This document shows positions 51,623 through 60,347 of a stretch of DNA of 64,000 nt, one piece after another (within the stretch, counting starts at the first letter, position 1; every line of letters starts with the position of its first letter). The position numbers and the translations under genes are program-made. The stretch is from positions 4,898,001 through 4,962,000 of the forward strand of contig NC_003228.3 in the NCBI RefSeq assembly GCF_000025985.1, written 5' to 3'. This DNA comes from Bacteroides fragilis NCTC 9343 (lineage in GTDB: Bacteria > Bacteroidota > Bacteroidia > Bacteroidales > Bacteroidaceae). Under the pieces are notes generated by a model. That model saw nothing but the letters and a program-made list of their open reading frames with translations, had not been told where the DNA came from and did no database searches.

Positions 51623-52348
51623 ATGCAAAAATTCAGATTGACAATGCTATTTATCATTTGCGGCAACGGATTTGCTTATGCGCAAACATTCAACGAAACG
51701 CCCATACCTGCCTTTACACTGCACAAAGAAATGAAAACCCCTCAAATCTTCAAACTACCCGAAATAAAGAATACTTTGTCAGAAACCAACCCTGCTTTCA
51801 ATAACAGTATGCCGTTAGTCAAACAATACGAACTGAGAAAAAAATTCTCCTATCTGGATCCCGTCTTCACCGGTTATTTTAATCAGCAACAGTACCGATT
51901 GTTCAATTCCCGCTATTTCGGATACGAATTATACGGTTCCAGTTATTCACTCCGGGGAGTAGGTACTCAGAATATGGCAGGTGGCAGATTGGTATATCGT
52001 CTTAACAGACAACTGGCTATCCGGATAGGTGGCAATGCCTATCAATACCGCTCTAACGGACGGATGTTTAATGATTTTACCCTTAACGCAGACCTTACCT
52101 ATCGTCTGAATAATTGGCTGACCGCTTATATTTACGGACAATACCGGCTGGACTGTAATCCCAACTCCGGTGTACAAGGTTTCCCGTTATCTCCACAATC
52201 CCATTACGGCGCTTCATTCCGGATAAACCTCCTGGAAAGAAAAGAATATGGTCTCGACCTAAATCTGGGTACCGACAGAAGTTACAATGCTGCTACCCGG
52301 CAATGGGAAAATACTTATAAGATAGGCCCAACCATACGATTAAAATAA
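51623..52348 (+). CDS. Secreted beta-rich protein of unknown function
   Basis: The 241-residue protein has a signal peptide ending near 'GFAYAQ'. The second half alternates polar and aromatic residues and ends 'YKIGPTIRLK', as in small outer-membrane beta-barrels; 'GGRLVYRLNRQLAIRIGGNA' is typical. I do not recognise a named family. It stands alone between divergent and convergent neighbours, ending at a strong hairpin terminator. A surface or outer-membrane location is inferred. Confidence 0.7.
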   Translation: MQKFRLTMLFIICGNGFAYAQTFNETPIPAFTLHKEMKTPQIFKLPEIKNTLSETNPAFNNSMPLVKQYELRKKFSYLDPVFTGYFNQQQYRLFNSRYFGYELYGSSYSLRGVGTQNMAGGRLVYRLNRQLAIRIGGNAYQYRSNGRMFNDFTLNADLTYRLNNWLTAYIYGQYRLDCNPNSGVQGFPLSPQSHYGASFRINLLERKEYGLDLNLGTDRSYNAATRQWENTYKIGPTIRLK

Positions 52349-52379
52349 CCAACCCAATATAAACCTGACTATGAAGAAA

Positions 52380-52415
52380 GGGCTATCCGGTACCGCCAAT
52401 TTTACCGGATAGCCC
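52380..52415. terminator. Strong bidirectional terminator
   Basis: GGGCTATCCGGTA (52380-52392) pairs perfectly over 13 bp with TACCGGATAGCCC (52403-52415). A TATTTT run follows on the plus strand. It separates the convergent beta-rich protein and GH27 genes. Confidence 0.88.
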
Positions 52416-52431
52416 TATTTTACAATCAATC

Positions 52432-53922
52432 TTATTTACATATAAACACTTTACACTCACCGGGAGCAAGCTTTACGACCCATCCGGTAGAAGCCTCAGC
52501 CACAAGGCTGCCTTCTATAACATCATATACCCGATCCAATGACAATCCTTCTACCGTCTTTACATTCAACTCCACGTCTACGGGTCCGGATATCCGGTTC
52601 AGACAAGCTATTGCTTTGCTTCCGTCACTCAACGGCTTCACCCAGACATCATAATGATCGGCACGAATGGCACGCTCTGCCTGAATGCCCAGCGGATCCT
52701 GATTGATAGCAATCAGATCCTTATTCAAAAGTATTTGTAACGTACTATCATTCATCTGCCGTACATCATTGCCACAGAGTAATGGAGAAGCCATCATGCA
52801 CCAGAGAGCAAAGTGGGACTGATATTGTTCATTCGTACAACCTTCCGATTCATAACCGATACTCTTACTTTTTCCGCCAATCCCCACAACAAGCATATCC
52901 GGATCATTCCATCCGCCGGGTCTTGCATATTCACTAAGCGGTGCATTTATTTCAAGAATGTTCAAAATGCCACGTAAACCTCCCTTTTCGTCTGTCGAAC
53001 GATTCCACAAGTCGCCAATATCACCGGATACTCGCCATAAATGTCCGCCGACTTTCTTCGCCCATTTCCAAGGTTCACGCTGTCCCCACTCACAAATTGA
53101 AAAGACGATAGAACGGTCGGTCGCTCTCAATGCCCTCCCCATCTTCTCATATCTTTCCATCGCTTCTACTCTTCCGGCAGGTGCATTGCAATAGTCATAC
53201 TTCAAAAGATCAACACCCCAGGATGCGAAATCCCGTGCATCAATTTCTTCATATCCATAACTGCCACAAACCCCACCACAAGTTTTATCAGCGGCATCCG
53301 AATAAATTCCAAGTTTGAATCCTCGCTCATGCAAGTAATCGGCCACATATTTGATGCCTCTCGGGAACTTTGTTTTATCAATTTGGATATGACCGTCAGC
53401 TCCCCTTTCAGGCAACTGCCAAAAGTCATCGATATTAATATAAGCATACCCCAAATCACGCATTCCGTTTTCTACCATTGCATCTGCAGTTTGCAACAGT
53501 AGCTCCTCTGTCAGGTGACGTCCGAATGTATTCCAACTGTTCCACCCCATCGGAGGAGTCAGCAACAACTCATCTCCTATATTAATCAGTAGTTCCTGTG
53601 TATCGGTTCCAAGGGCATTCTCAGCTTTCAGCATTACTTTGTACGTTCCCTTTTCTACTACTTTTCCCTTGATTATCCCCGTTTCTTTATCCAGCTTCAA
53701 TCCCTTGGGAAGATTTTCAGCATGCCACTTTATCGGTCGTTCTCCGGAGGTGGGAATATAAAACAAAAAAGGGGTAGCAGGATAGTTTCCCACCACATGA
53801 GGGGGATTAATACACGGTTTCCCCTCAAAAATAGCGGTTCGCACTTCGCTCGCCTGTACTGTCGGACTCGCCAGCATCAGACATAAGCAATATAAAAAAG
53901 AAACATAACTTGTAATTTTCAT
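52432..53922 (-). CDS. GH27 alpha-galactosidase with N-terminal Ig-like domain
   Basis: The 496-residue secreted enzyme removes terminal alpha-galactose (or a related alpha-linked sugar). After the signal peptide comes a putative Ig domain (about 35-118, 'LPKGLKLDKETGIIKGKV'). The GH27 TIM barrel opens with 'PPMGWNSWNTFG'; the nucleophile Asp is in 'LLKYDYCNAP' and the acid/base Asp in 'GGWNDPDML'. A C-terminal beta domain follows. It lies 26 bases after a beta-propeller gene and is third in a run of propeller-propeller-GH27. Confidence 0.92.
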   Translation of the reverse strand: MKITSYVSFLYCLCLMLASPTVQASEVRTAIFEGKPCINPPHVVGNYPATPFLFYIPTSGERPIKWHAENLPKGLKLDKETGIIKGKVVEKGTYKVMLKAENALGTDTQELLINIGDELLLTPPMGWNSWNTFGRHLTEELLLQTADAMVENGMRDLGYAYINIDDFWQLPERGADGHIQIDKTKFPRGIKYVADYLHERGFKLGIYSDAADKTCGGVCGSYGYEEIDARDFASWGVDLLKYDYCNAPAGRVEAMERYEKMGRALRATDRSIVFSICEWGQREPWKWAKKVGGHLWRVSGDIGDLWNRSTDEKGGLRGILNILEINAPLSEYARPGGWNDPDMLVVGIGGKSKSIGYESEGCTNEQYQSHFALWCMMASPLLCGNDVRQMNDSTLQILLNKDLIAINQDPLGIQAERAIRADHYDVWVKPLSDGSKAIACLNRISGPVDVELNVKTVEGLSLDRVYDVIEGSLVAEASTGWVVKLAPGECKVFICK

Positions 53923-53948
53923 ACGTTTAAAAAGAATTTATATAGATT

Positions 53949-55082
53949 TTATTTTAATGTTACAACAACCATTACCGGATTATCCTCTTCATCCAATCGG
54001 TTTATCAATTCATCCAGTTCTTTTTTTCTTTCCGGCAGTAAAGCTTTCGAATAGCGTTTACCTTTACTCAGATAACCTACCATCCGGGCATTTGCCAACT
54101 GATTTCCCAACCCTGTTCCGGGAGGAGTAAAATCAAATCCTGCCGCCAAATCATCTTTTATAATCACATTTGAAAAACTCTTCTTCTGTTTATCATACAA
54201 TCCCACAAAGCTTTCATTCTTCAGGACATAAAGCACAAAGAAATAACGGTCTGACTCAAAAACCTGTTGTACTGCAATTGATTGAAAACGTTTTCCGGGA
54301 TCTATTTCATTGGCAGATACATCCACATCCTTCCCCGAACAATCAAATTTCCATGCCAATGTCTTTTTTCTGTTGGCATCAATTTTATAAATCAGATTCT
54401 CCAACGCAGGTTTAAAGTAAATATCGCCCCCATAACAATACATTACATCGCGGGTAGATAGGTTAACACCATATTTCTTTCCAGGTTCCATATATCCTTT
54501 CCAGATCTTTAGTTTCTTCCCATTTTCATCGATAAGGAACAGTTGTTGGGGATTATCCTTTCTCATAAAATAATTATTATCACAATAGAGAATAGATCCC
54601 TGACCGTCTACAGCTCCGGTACCCATATTCAGGTGAGGAGCCGGTATACGACGGAGAAATTTACCATTGAAGCCATAACAGATTATATCCTGGAAATCCT
54701 GAACATACAGTTTTTGGTTATCAGGGTCAGTAAAAAACAATAATCCTACCGCATATTCTTCAGGCCCCTGTCCTTGCCGGCCTATCTTATTCATAAACTT
54801 ACCATTTTTATCGAACCGATAAAAACTTCTGGTCTGTGCGTCACCCGCAATAATCGAGTTTCCGGCATAAATAATACTACATTCATTCCCCAGCAGACAA
54901 TTATCAGTAGTCTCTAAAGGGAAATAACGTACATCAGATGCCAGTTCACTCATTAATACCGTCTTAGGACTTTGTGTAACAGCCTTTGCCAAATTCAGCG
55001 TGACGGCAGCTGCATTCTTCTGAGCAAATAGTGGAAAAGCCAACACATGGGCTAATAAAATGCAAAATGTAAATGATTTCAT
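53949..55082 (-). CDS. Secreted 6-bladed beta-propeller protein
   Basis: The 377-residue protein has a signal peptide ending 'FPLFAQ' without a lipobox Cys. It shows the 6-bladed propeller pattern of the DUF5128/BF2992-type family: 'VRYFPLETTDNCLLG', 'IIAGDAQTRSFYRFDKNGKF', 'KIGRQGQGPEEY', and the characteristic ending 'LDEEDNPVMVVVTLK'. The family is common in Bacteroides, often near radical SAM peptide clusters, and its function is unknown. It follows a paralogue by 8 bases and precedes GH27. Confidence 0.85.
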   Translation of the reverse strand: MKSFTFCILLAHVLAFPLFAQKNAAAVTLNLAKAVTQSPKTVLMSELASDVRYFPLETTDNCLLGNECSIIYAGNSIIAGDAQTRSFYRFDKNGKFMNKIGRQGQGPEEYAVGLLFFTDPDNQKLYVQDFQDIICYGFNGKFLRRIPAPHLNMGTGAVDGQGSILYCDNNYFMRKDNPQQLFLIDENGKKLKIWKGYMEPGKKYGVNLSTRDVMYCYGGDIYFKPALENLIYKIDANRKKTLAWKFDCSGKDVDVSANEIDPGKRFQSIAVQQVFESDRYFFVLYVLKNESFVGLYDKQKKSFSNVIIKDDLAAGFDFTPPGTGLGNQLANARMVGYLSKGKRYSKALLPERKKELDELINRLDEEDNPVMVVVTLK

Positions 55083-55090
55083 AATACCTC

Positions 55091-56281
55091 CTATCTTTTA
55101 AATTTATAAAGAATCACTACCGGATTGGCTTCATCCCCGATATTCAATACATCAGGAGCCTGCTTTAGATATCCTTTTTCACGTAAAGCCAAAAGAATAT
55201 CAGCATTCACCACTTGTGCGCGTCCCCCATCCGCCATTACATACTCCGGCCAGAAAGGTATCCCTCCATCTATATCATTATCCATGCCAATTACATTGCC
55301 GCCTGGAATGGCAGCACTACATTCCAAATAATCATCCGGAATACGCTGCGATTTCAGTTCACCGGTCTTCTTATCGAATCTTTGTATAAAAATAGCATCT
55401 CCTTTGTACAGACGCAAGTAAAGATAGTGAGGAGATTCGAACAGATCATAGACTCCAATAATCTGATCCGTTTCAACTGTATTATCCCTGAATTTATTAA
55501 TATTAGCAATATCCACATAATATTCAGTCGGGTTTTCCCGTTTCAGAACATAAGCCGGCTCTATTCCATTAGCATAAATCCCGGCCACCGTATCATTGCA
55601 TGCAGTAAACAGCAGTACCCCTTCTGTAGAAGGAGAAAAGCAGATTTCTTTCATGAAACAAACATCCTGAGAGAGTCCTTGTGGAAAAAGAGACTTAGAC
55701 TTTAACAGCAAACCATCAGCCTGTTGCAATGCGCCTGCCCATGGTGCTTGTTCAAAAGGCTTCATGACCAATCCTTTCAATGCTCTCTTCCCATCCGCAA
55801 AGACATACATTCCACCGGCCTGCTTCACCGTTGTATCATTCCGTAGAAAACTTCCGTCATACGAATACACCAATGCATCCCCTCCATACTGGAATATAGA
55901 TAATTCTTTATTGCTATCATCAACCGCAAGTTCACTTATCATACTATACTCTCCCGGCCCATTTCCCTGGCGGCCGACCCGACGTATGAACTTACCCTTT
56001 CGATCAAATTGCAACACTTCTTCAGTCTTTCCGTTATACATAAACATGTAATCCGTCGTCACCTGCAGATTCAGCAGATTGCTAATCAGGCATGAGTCTG
56101 TTGTTTCCAAAGGAATATATTGTATGCTCACCACATCTTCTTTCATGGAGATAGGTGTCTCTTTCTGCAAAGCAGAGCGTACATTGACAATCGGGCATTC
56201 GGATAAAGAAGAAGATTTTGGCTGGCAGGCCACCAGCCCGAGCAGCCATAAACCGTTTAACAATAATATTGTGTTTTTCAT
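55091..56281 (-). CDS. 6-bladed beta-propeller lipoprotein
   Basis: The 396-residue protein is a lipoprotein ('LLGLVACQPK') of the same 6-bladed propeller family: 'VSIQYIPLETTDSCLIS', 'RRVGRQGNGPGEYSMI', and the ending 'GDEANPVVILYKFKR'. It is first of the three-gene run with its own -7 element at 56323-56330, and is a paralogue of the proteins at 53949 and 63086. Role unknown; surface or periplasmic ligand binding is plausible. Confidence 0.85.
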   Translation of the reverse strand: MKNTILLLNGLWLLGLVACQPKSSSLSECPIVNVRSALQKETPISMKEDVVSIQYIPLETTDSCLISNLLNLQVTTDYMFMYNGKTEEVLQFDRKGKFIRRVGRQGNGPGEYSMISELAVDDSNKELSIFQYGGDALVYSYDGSFLRNDTTVKQAGGMYVFADGKRALKGLVMKPFEQAPWAGALQQADGLLLKSKSLFPQGLSQDVCFMKEICFSPSTEGVLLFTACNDTVAGIYANGIEPAYVLKRENPTEYYVDIANINKFRDNTVETDQIIGVYDLFESPHYLYLRLYKGDAIFIQRFDKKTGELKSQRIPDDYLECSAAIPGGNVIGMDNDIDGGIPFWPEYVMADGGRAQVVNADILLALREKGYLKQAPDVLNIGDEANPVVILYKFKR

Positions 56282-56322
56282 AATGACTGTCTCTCAATAT
56301 TTATTTTTCAGGGATATGTATA

Positions 56323-56330
56323 CAAAGATA
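56323..56330 (-). promoter_or_regulatory. -7 element for the propeller-propeller-GH27 unit
   Basis: TATCTTTG on the minus strand is a perfect -7 box 41 bases upstream of the ATG at 56281. It implies that the propeller/GH27 unit can be transcribed independently of the glycosyltransferase cluster upstream. Confidence 0.5.
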
Positions 56331-56419
56331 CATTTTCAATTTGAAAAATCACTTAAAATCAATCATTTTTATCCCTATTTATAAACCCGACAATCAAATA
56401 CCATATAAATTTAGTGTGA

Positions 56420-57181
56420 TCAGTCCGGAAAGGTTGGTTGTTCAAGCCACCTTAGCATCTCCGCCTTACTCCTTCTGCAAGTAGCCAGCAATGCTTCTAA
56501 ATTACGTTTATCCCGTTCACCCATATCAAACCCCGAATTGATGCCCCTCGGATGATGAAGATGATATAACGGTCCTTTTACACGTGCAATGGGCAACTCT
56601 AATATCTCCAGACGCTTCACTCTTTCGGCATCTTCGGGACCCCAACCATAAAACGCTTCATTCTCTCCGCCTGCCCGCAGATAGGCAACCCTGTTCACAA
56701 GAAAAGCTCCTCCCACCGAAGGTCTCATCCCTATTGAAGTAGCATCCACCTTTTCCAACACTGATACGTCCTTGCGGATTCTGTCACTCATAGCTTCATT
56801 CAGAAAGATAAAACGCCCGTCATACGGGAAACACATCACACAGCCCGAACAAATCCTGCCGACCGCTTCTCTCAACTGAACCGGCGGAATAATCACATCC
56901 GTATCCCAGATACCTGCAATCGGGAACTTAGCCGATCGCAACAATATATTTAAATAACGTGTCCGGTAGAACACCGGATCATCATCTTTCACAAACCGAT
57001 AGCGTAACCTCTCACACGTCTCAGACAAATAAAAACGTTGCTCCGTATCCGCCTCAAGAATATCCACAGACACCTCTGTCTGCTGTAGCAGCAAAGAAAG
57101 GATAAACCGAAGATTCTCCGCCCTCTCCGGATTATCTACCCGCAAGGGGATGAGAATGCTAACCTCTCTTGTCAGATCCAT
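56420..57181 (-). CDS. GT-A glycosyltransferase of the galactosyltransferase-related type
   Basis: The 253-residue protein has a GT-A fold: 'VSILIPLRVDNPERAENLRF' at the start, the metal-binding 'IWDTDVI' at about residue 93, and the acceptor-side motif 'AGGENEAFYGWGPEDAERVKR' (abridged family pattern GG.NE.F.GWG.ED) seen in beta-1,4-galactosyltransferase-like and chondroitin-synthase-like enzymes. It has no membrane anchor, so it acts in the cytoplasm. It overlaps the LanC-like gene by 10 bases and is last in the cluster. Donor and acceptor are unknown; a peptide or lipid-linked acceptor fits the context. Confidence 0.8.
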   Translation of the reverse strand: MDLTREVSILIPLRVDNPERAENLRFILSLLLQQTEVSVDILEADTEQRFYLSETCERLRYRFVKDDDPVFYRTRYLNILLRSAKFPIAGIWDTDVIIPPVQLREAVGRICSGCVMCFPYDGRFIFLNEAMSDRIRKDVSVLEKVDATSIGMRPSVGGAFLVNRVAYLRAGGENEAFYGWGPEDAERVKRLEILELPIARVKGPLYHLHHPRGINSGFDMGERDKRNLEALLATCRRSKAEMLRWLEQPTFPD

Positions 57182-57801
57182 ACCGCCTCCCTTCCAGATG
57201 TAATCATGCCCTTCTCACAGTACTCCATCAGTTTCTCGACTTTTGCATTGAATACATCCAACCGATGCAACAGGCAAAGAATAAAAAACACCTCTTCGAA
57301 AAGTGAACTTTCCCTGACTCCGGGCAGTGAGTCTGCTATCCAGTCAATCAGGTAAATTAAATGCTCTTTCATTCGTAGCACCTTGATGTCTTCCTCACCT
57401 TTCCTCCGGGACAACCGGTAATACAGATAATAAGCGAGACCACAAATACCTTTCCCGATGCCTAAAGTTCCGATCGCCCTACTATTAATCGTGTTAAATA
57501 CCCTGCAATCGATCTGCCATAGAATCTCGTCGGCATCCCCTTCCACAAAGCCCTCCTGCAACAAATACTCAATTCCGACACCTACTCCGCACAAACCGTC
57601 ACCATAAGTCACCGGAAGTTCCAAAGAACAATTCTCCATCACCTCATCCAGCAACACTTCTGCTTTCTCTTCCCACTCTTCTTCAGCCGTCTGCCGATAA
57701 AGACGATAGAATCCGATGATTTTTCCCATTTCTCCCATCATCCCCGGATTTTCTATCCCTCTTACGCTTTCCATATTTTCTTTATTGACGTAATCAATCA
57801 T
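57172..57801 (-). CDS. Short LanC-like (lanthionine cyclase-like) protein
   Basis: The 209-residue protein begins at the ATG at 57801, four bases after the licD-like stop. A longer frame from 57876 would overlap licD by 71 bases and add a basic tail unlike the rest. It is all-helical with two glycine-rich turns, 'YGDGLCGVGVGIEYLL' and 'GTLGIGKGICGLAYYLYY', resembling the repeated inner-helix motifs of LanC-like barrels. It is only half the usual LanC length, and the Cys-Cys-His zinc ligands are not evident. It may be a scaffold or a degraded cyclase. It overlaps the glycosyltransferase gene by 10 bases. Confidence 0.5.
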   Translation of the reverse strand: MIDYVNKENMESVRGIENPGMMGEMGKIIGFYRLYRQTAEEEWEEKAEVLLDEVMENCSLELPVTYGDGLCGVGVGIEYLLQEGFVEGDADEILWQIDCRVFNTINSRAIGTLGIGKGICGLAYYLYYRLSRRKGEEDIKVLRMKEHLIYLIDWIADSLPGVRESSLFEEVFFILCLLHRLDVFNAKVEKLMEYCEKGMITSGREAVWI

Positions 57802-57805
57802 TTTA

Positions 57806-58432
57806 TTACACCGACCAGGCAACCACTTCCGGAATTTGCCTTTCCTCTTCCGGGGGAAACGTTCTATAATCTCCATAACAACGGGTCAGATAAGCATCGT
57901 ATCCTGACGGAACCGGAAACTCCACTCCTTCAAATCGTGCAGTATCCAGATATTCCACCTCATCCAGCCGCAAATGAATACGGCTCTCACTCAAATTCCG
58001 CTCAAAACTGTTCGACAAAGCATTCTCATACTTACCATCCCAATCATAAATGAAAAGATCCAACTGTAATCCACCGAACTGCATCGGCTCGACCGGAGTC
58101 TTTTTATCCGGAACATACCGGCTGTGCCGATCTCTCAACCGCGCCTCAACCAACCAGCTCCATGGAGCCATGGCCGGTTCTGTTTCCGGAGTCTGAAAGA
58201 AAATATCCTGAGGCAGTTCCGGTACACCCTTCTCCAGAAAGAGTGCATAATCACTCCTTAACATCCCCACATCCGTATCTGTATCCCAAGGAATAAACCC
58301 CTGATGCCGGATAGCTCCCAGCAGTGTACCATAATCGAGCCAATAATCAATATCGTGCTTCTTGCAGACAGTATCGAAAGACTGCAATAAATAAAGCATC
58401 CTCCGATGTGCCTCCTTTATATCTATATTCAT
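57806..58432 (-). CDS. LicD-family phosphotransferase
   Basis: The 208-residue protein has the LicD nucleotidyltransferase-like core: 'WLDYGTLLGAIRHQGFIPWD' with 'TDTDVGM' following, which carries the metal-binding acids. It also has 'LDLFIYDW' and the C-terminal 'GDYRTFPPEEER' motif. LicD enzymes move phosphocholine or related phospho-alcohols from CDP carriers to a glycan. Its start overlaps the preceding fused LicC-like gene by four bases (ATGA), so the CDP donor is almost certainly made by that neighbour. Confidence 0.9.
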   Translation of the reverse strand: MNIDIKEAHRRMLYLLQSFDTVCKKHDIDYWLDYGTLLGAIRHQGFIPWDTDTDVGMLRSDYALFLEKGVPELPQDIFFQTPETEPAMAPWSWLVEARLRDRHSRYVPDKKTPVEPMQFGGLQLDLFIYDWDGKYENALSNSFERNLSESRIHLRLDEVEYLDTARFEGVEFPVPSGYDAYLTRCYGDYRTFPPEEERQIPEVVAWSV

Positions 58433-60234
58433 AATTTATATTTTAATATTCCGGCCAAATACCGGTTTTCCTCTTTACTCCTGATAGCAATACGAATATA
58501 CTGCTTTCCATACATTCCCCTCTTCAAGCTACAGTCTTTTACCAGAATATCATGCTCTCTCAGCAAAACTTCCGCAAGCTCTCGGGCGCTGTACTTATGG
58601 GTCACTTCACATAAAAAGAAGTTTGCTTGTGAAGGAAATACCGCTAAATAGCCTACCTCCTGAAGTTCTTCAAAAAAGAGCGCTCTTTCCTCTCTAAAGC
58701 GGGCACATGCCTGCCGGTAGGCGATGGTGTATTTGTCCAGAATCTGTAAATAGTACTCCGCCAAAGAGTTTATATTCCAGACCGGAAGTTTCTGCTGTAA
58801 TTCATCCATTAATTTATGGTCACCGGAAACAGCAATTCCCAATCGTAATCCGGGAATTCCATGTGACTTAGACAGGCTCTTTATCACCACCAGATGATTA
58901 TACTCCTTCAATATCTTGTCATCAATCAGAGAAGTTTCCTCTCCGCCCTCCGAAAAGTCAATAAAAGACTCATCCACAATCAGCCGTATCGAACGCTCCT
59001 GAGTCCATCCCGCTAATGAAATCAAATCCTCGTAAGGAATACTATTTCCGGAGGGGTTATCCGGATTCAGCAACAGTAATGAAGTCACTCCCTTATCCTC
59101 AAAAAATGTTTTCAGGTCGCTTACGGTATAGCGATAACCTGGCCCCAACGGCAAGAAAGTCTCTATCCGGTCATCACGCACCAGATATTCTTCAAATGTA
59201 GGAAGAATCACCCCCATTCTACCGGGAAGCAGCTCCATCAGCTTTCTTATCAACTCTGCCGCGCCATTCCCCACCGCGACAGCCTCCGCAGGAATGTTCC
59301 AGTGCTTCGCCACCAATCGCCTGTTTACATAACTCCCCGAAGGGTATTGCCTGAGCAGTTTATCAAAATTAGCCTTCAGTTCTTCCAGCATCCTTTCTGT
59401 CGGGAAATGTGGATTCACCAGATAAGCAAAATCAAACAAGAAAGGAAAACGCCAATACCCTCCATAACGTTTTTGGTAACCGGACAAAAGCCCTTCTTTC
59501 TTACCAAATAGCGTTTCGGCAATATCTAAATCCTGCATGTCATCTATCTCATACCACTTTTCACCCTCAAGCGGCAAAGCCTTCAACCCGGCTTTATCCA
59601 ACAAAGACAAAACGGCCAGTATTTGTTCGTAATATGCACTATTATCAAAACATTTGCAATAGGCTTCCAGAAAAGGTACGTACTTACCTACAGAAAACTC
59701 CTTACTAAAACGATAGATATTCACCGTCTTAAAATAAGTAGAAGTTTTTTCGTACGAAAAAGTATGTTTAGATACAAAGTCCACAATAAACTGCTTTTCA
59801 TCCACAGTCACCATAGTCCCGTCCATCCAACTCTTATAACGGTCTACTACTGCTACATCAGGATACGGTTCTTCGAGCACTCTTTCAAGTATTCTCTTCT
59901 CAAAAACAATATCCGATTCTAACAATAAAGTATCATCAGACGCTAAGTGGTGCCGTGCCAGAAACAGAGAATAAATATTATTAGTATATGCATAGTAAGG
60001 GTTTTCCAGATAATAAATAGGAATTCCGCAATATTCATTTCCCAGATACGCCCGTAGTTTGTCACCTTGAAAACCAATCACAAGCACAATCCTCGATAGT
60101 CTTGCGACTGCCAGGTTTGCCAGTAACCGATCTATGATCCGGATACCGTTCACCTCAATCATACACTTAGTGTCGTACCGGGTCAATTCTCCCAGACGCC
60201 TACCCATTCCTGCTGCCAATATAATAGCCTGCAT
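58429..60234 (-). CDS. Fused LicC-like nucleotidyltransferase and CobD/HisC-like PLP enzyme
   Basis: The 601-residue protein has two enzymes in one chain. Residues 1 to about 240 are a LicC/PntC-like cytidylyltransferase: 'IILAAGMGRRLGELTRYDTK', 'NNIYSLFLARHHL', 'LLESDIVF' and 'WYEIDDMQDL'. Residues about 255-601 are a fold-type I PLP enzyme of the HisC/CobD group, with 'IVDESFIDFSEGG' and the PLP lysine Lys456 in 'SLSKSHGIPGLRLG'. One reading is that a CobD-like decarboxylase makes an amino-alcohol phosphate (for example phosphoethanolamine from phosphoserine) which the first domain activates as a CDP derivative for LicD. Phosphonate CDP activation by a PntC-aminotransferase fusion is the alternative, but no PEP mutase is in the window. 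Confidence 0.85.
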   Translation of the reverse strand: MQAIILAAGMGRRLGELTRYDTKCMIEVNGIRIIDRLLANLAVARLSRIVLVIGFQGDKLRAYLGNEYCGIPIYYLENPYYAYTNNIYSLFLARHHLASDDTLLLESDIVFEKRILERVLEEPYPDVAVVDRYKSWMDGTMVTVDEKQFIVDFVSKHTFSYEKTSTYFKTVNIYRFSKEFSVGKYVPFLEAYCKCFDNSAYYEQILAVLSLLDKAGLKALPLEGEKWYEIDDMQDLDIAETLFGKKEGLLSGYQKRYGGYWRFPFLFDFAYLVNPHFPTERMLEELKANFDKLLRQYPSGSYVNRRLVAKHWNIPAEAVAVGNGAAELIRKLMELLPGRMGVILPTFEEYLVRDDRIETFLPLGPGYRYTVSDLKTFFEDKGVTSLLLLNPDNPSGNSIPYEDLISLAGWTQERSIRLIVDESFIDFSEGGEETSLIDDKILKEYNHLVVIKSLSKSHGIPGLRLGIAVSGDHKLMDELQQKLPVWNINSLAEYYLQILDKYTIAYRQACARFREERALFFEELQEVGYLAVFPSQANFFLCEVTHKYSARELAEVLLREHDILVKDCSLKRGMYGKQYIRIAIRSKEENRYLAGILKYKL

Positions 60235-60347
60235 ATCTGCCCCCTTATTAAGTTCCTAACTCCGGCTGACTCTTCATACAATTCCTCTTTTCCTATCTCA
60301 AACAGGAAGTACTGCCACGACATCCAACCGAGTATTATGAAGATAAG

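Noticed and set aside
60183..60323. A 46-codon ORF spanning the start of the fused nucleotidyltransferase gene
   Set aside because: It overlaps the true gene in another frame and lacks precursor-like features.
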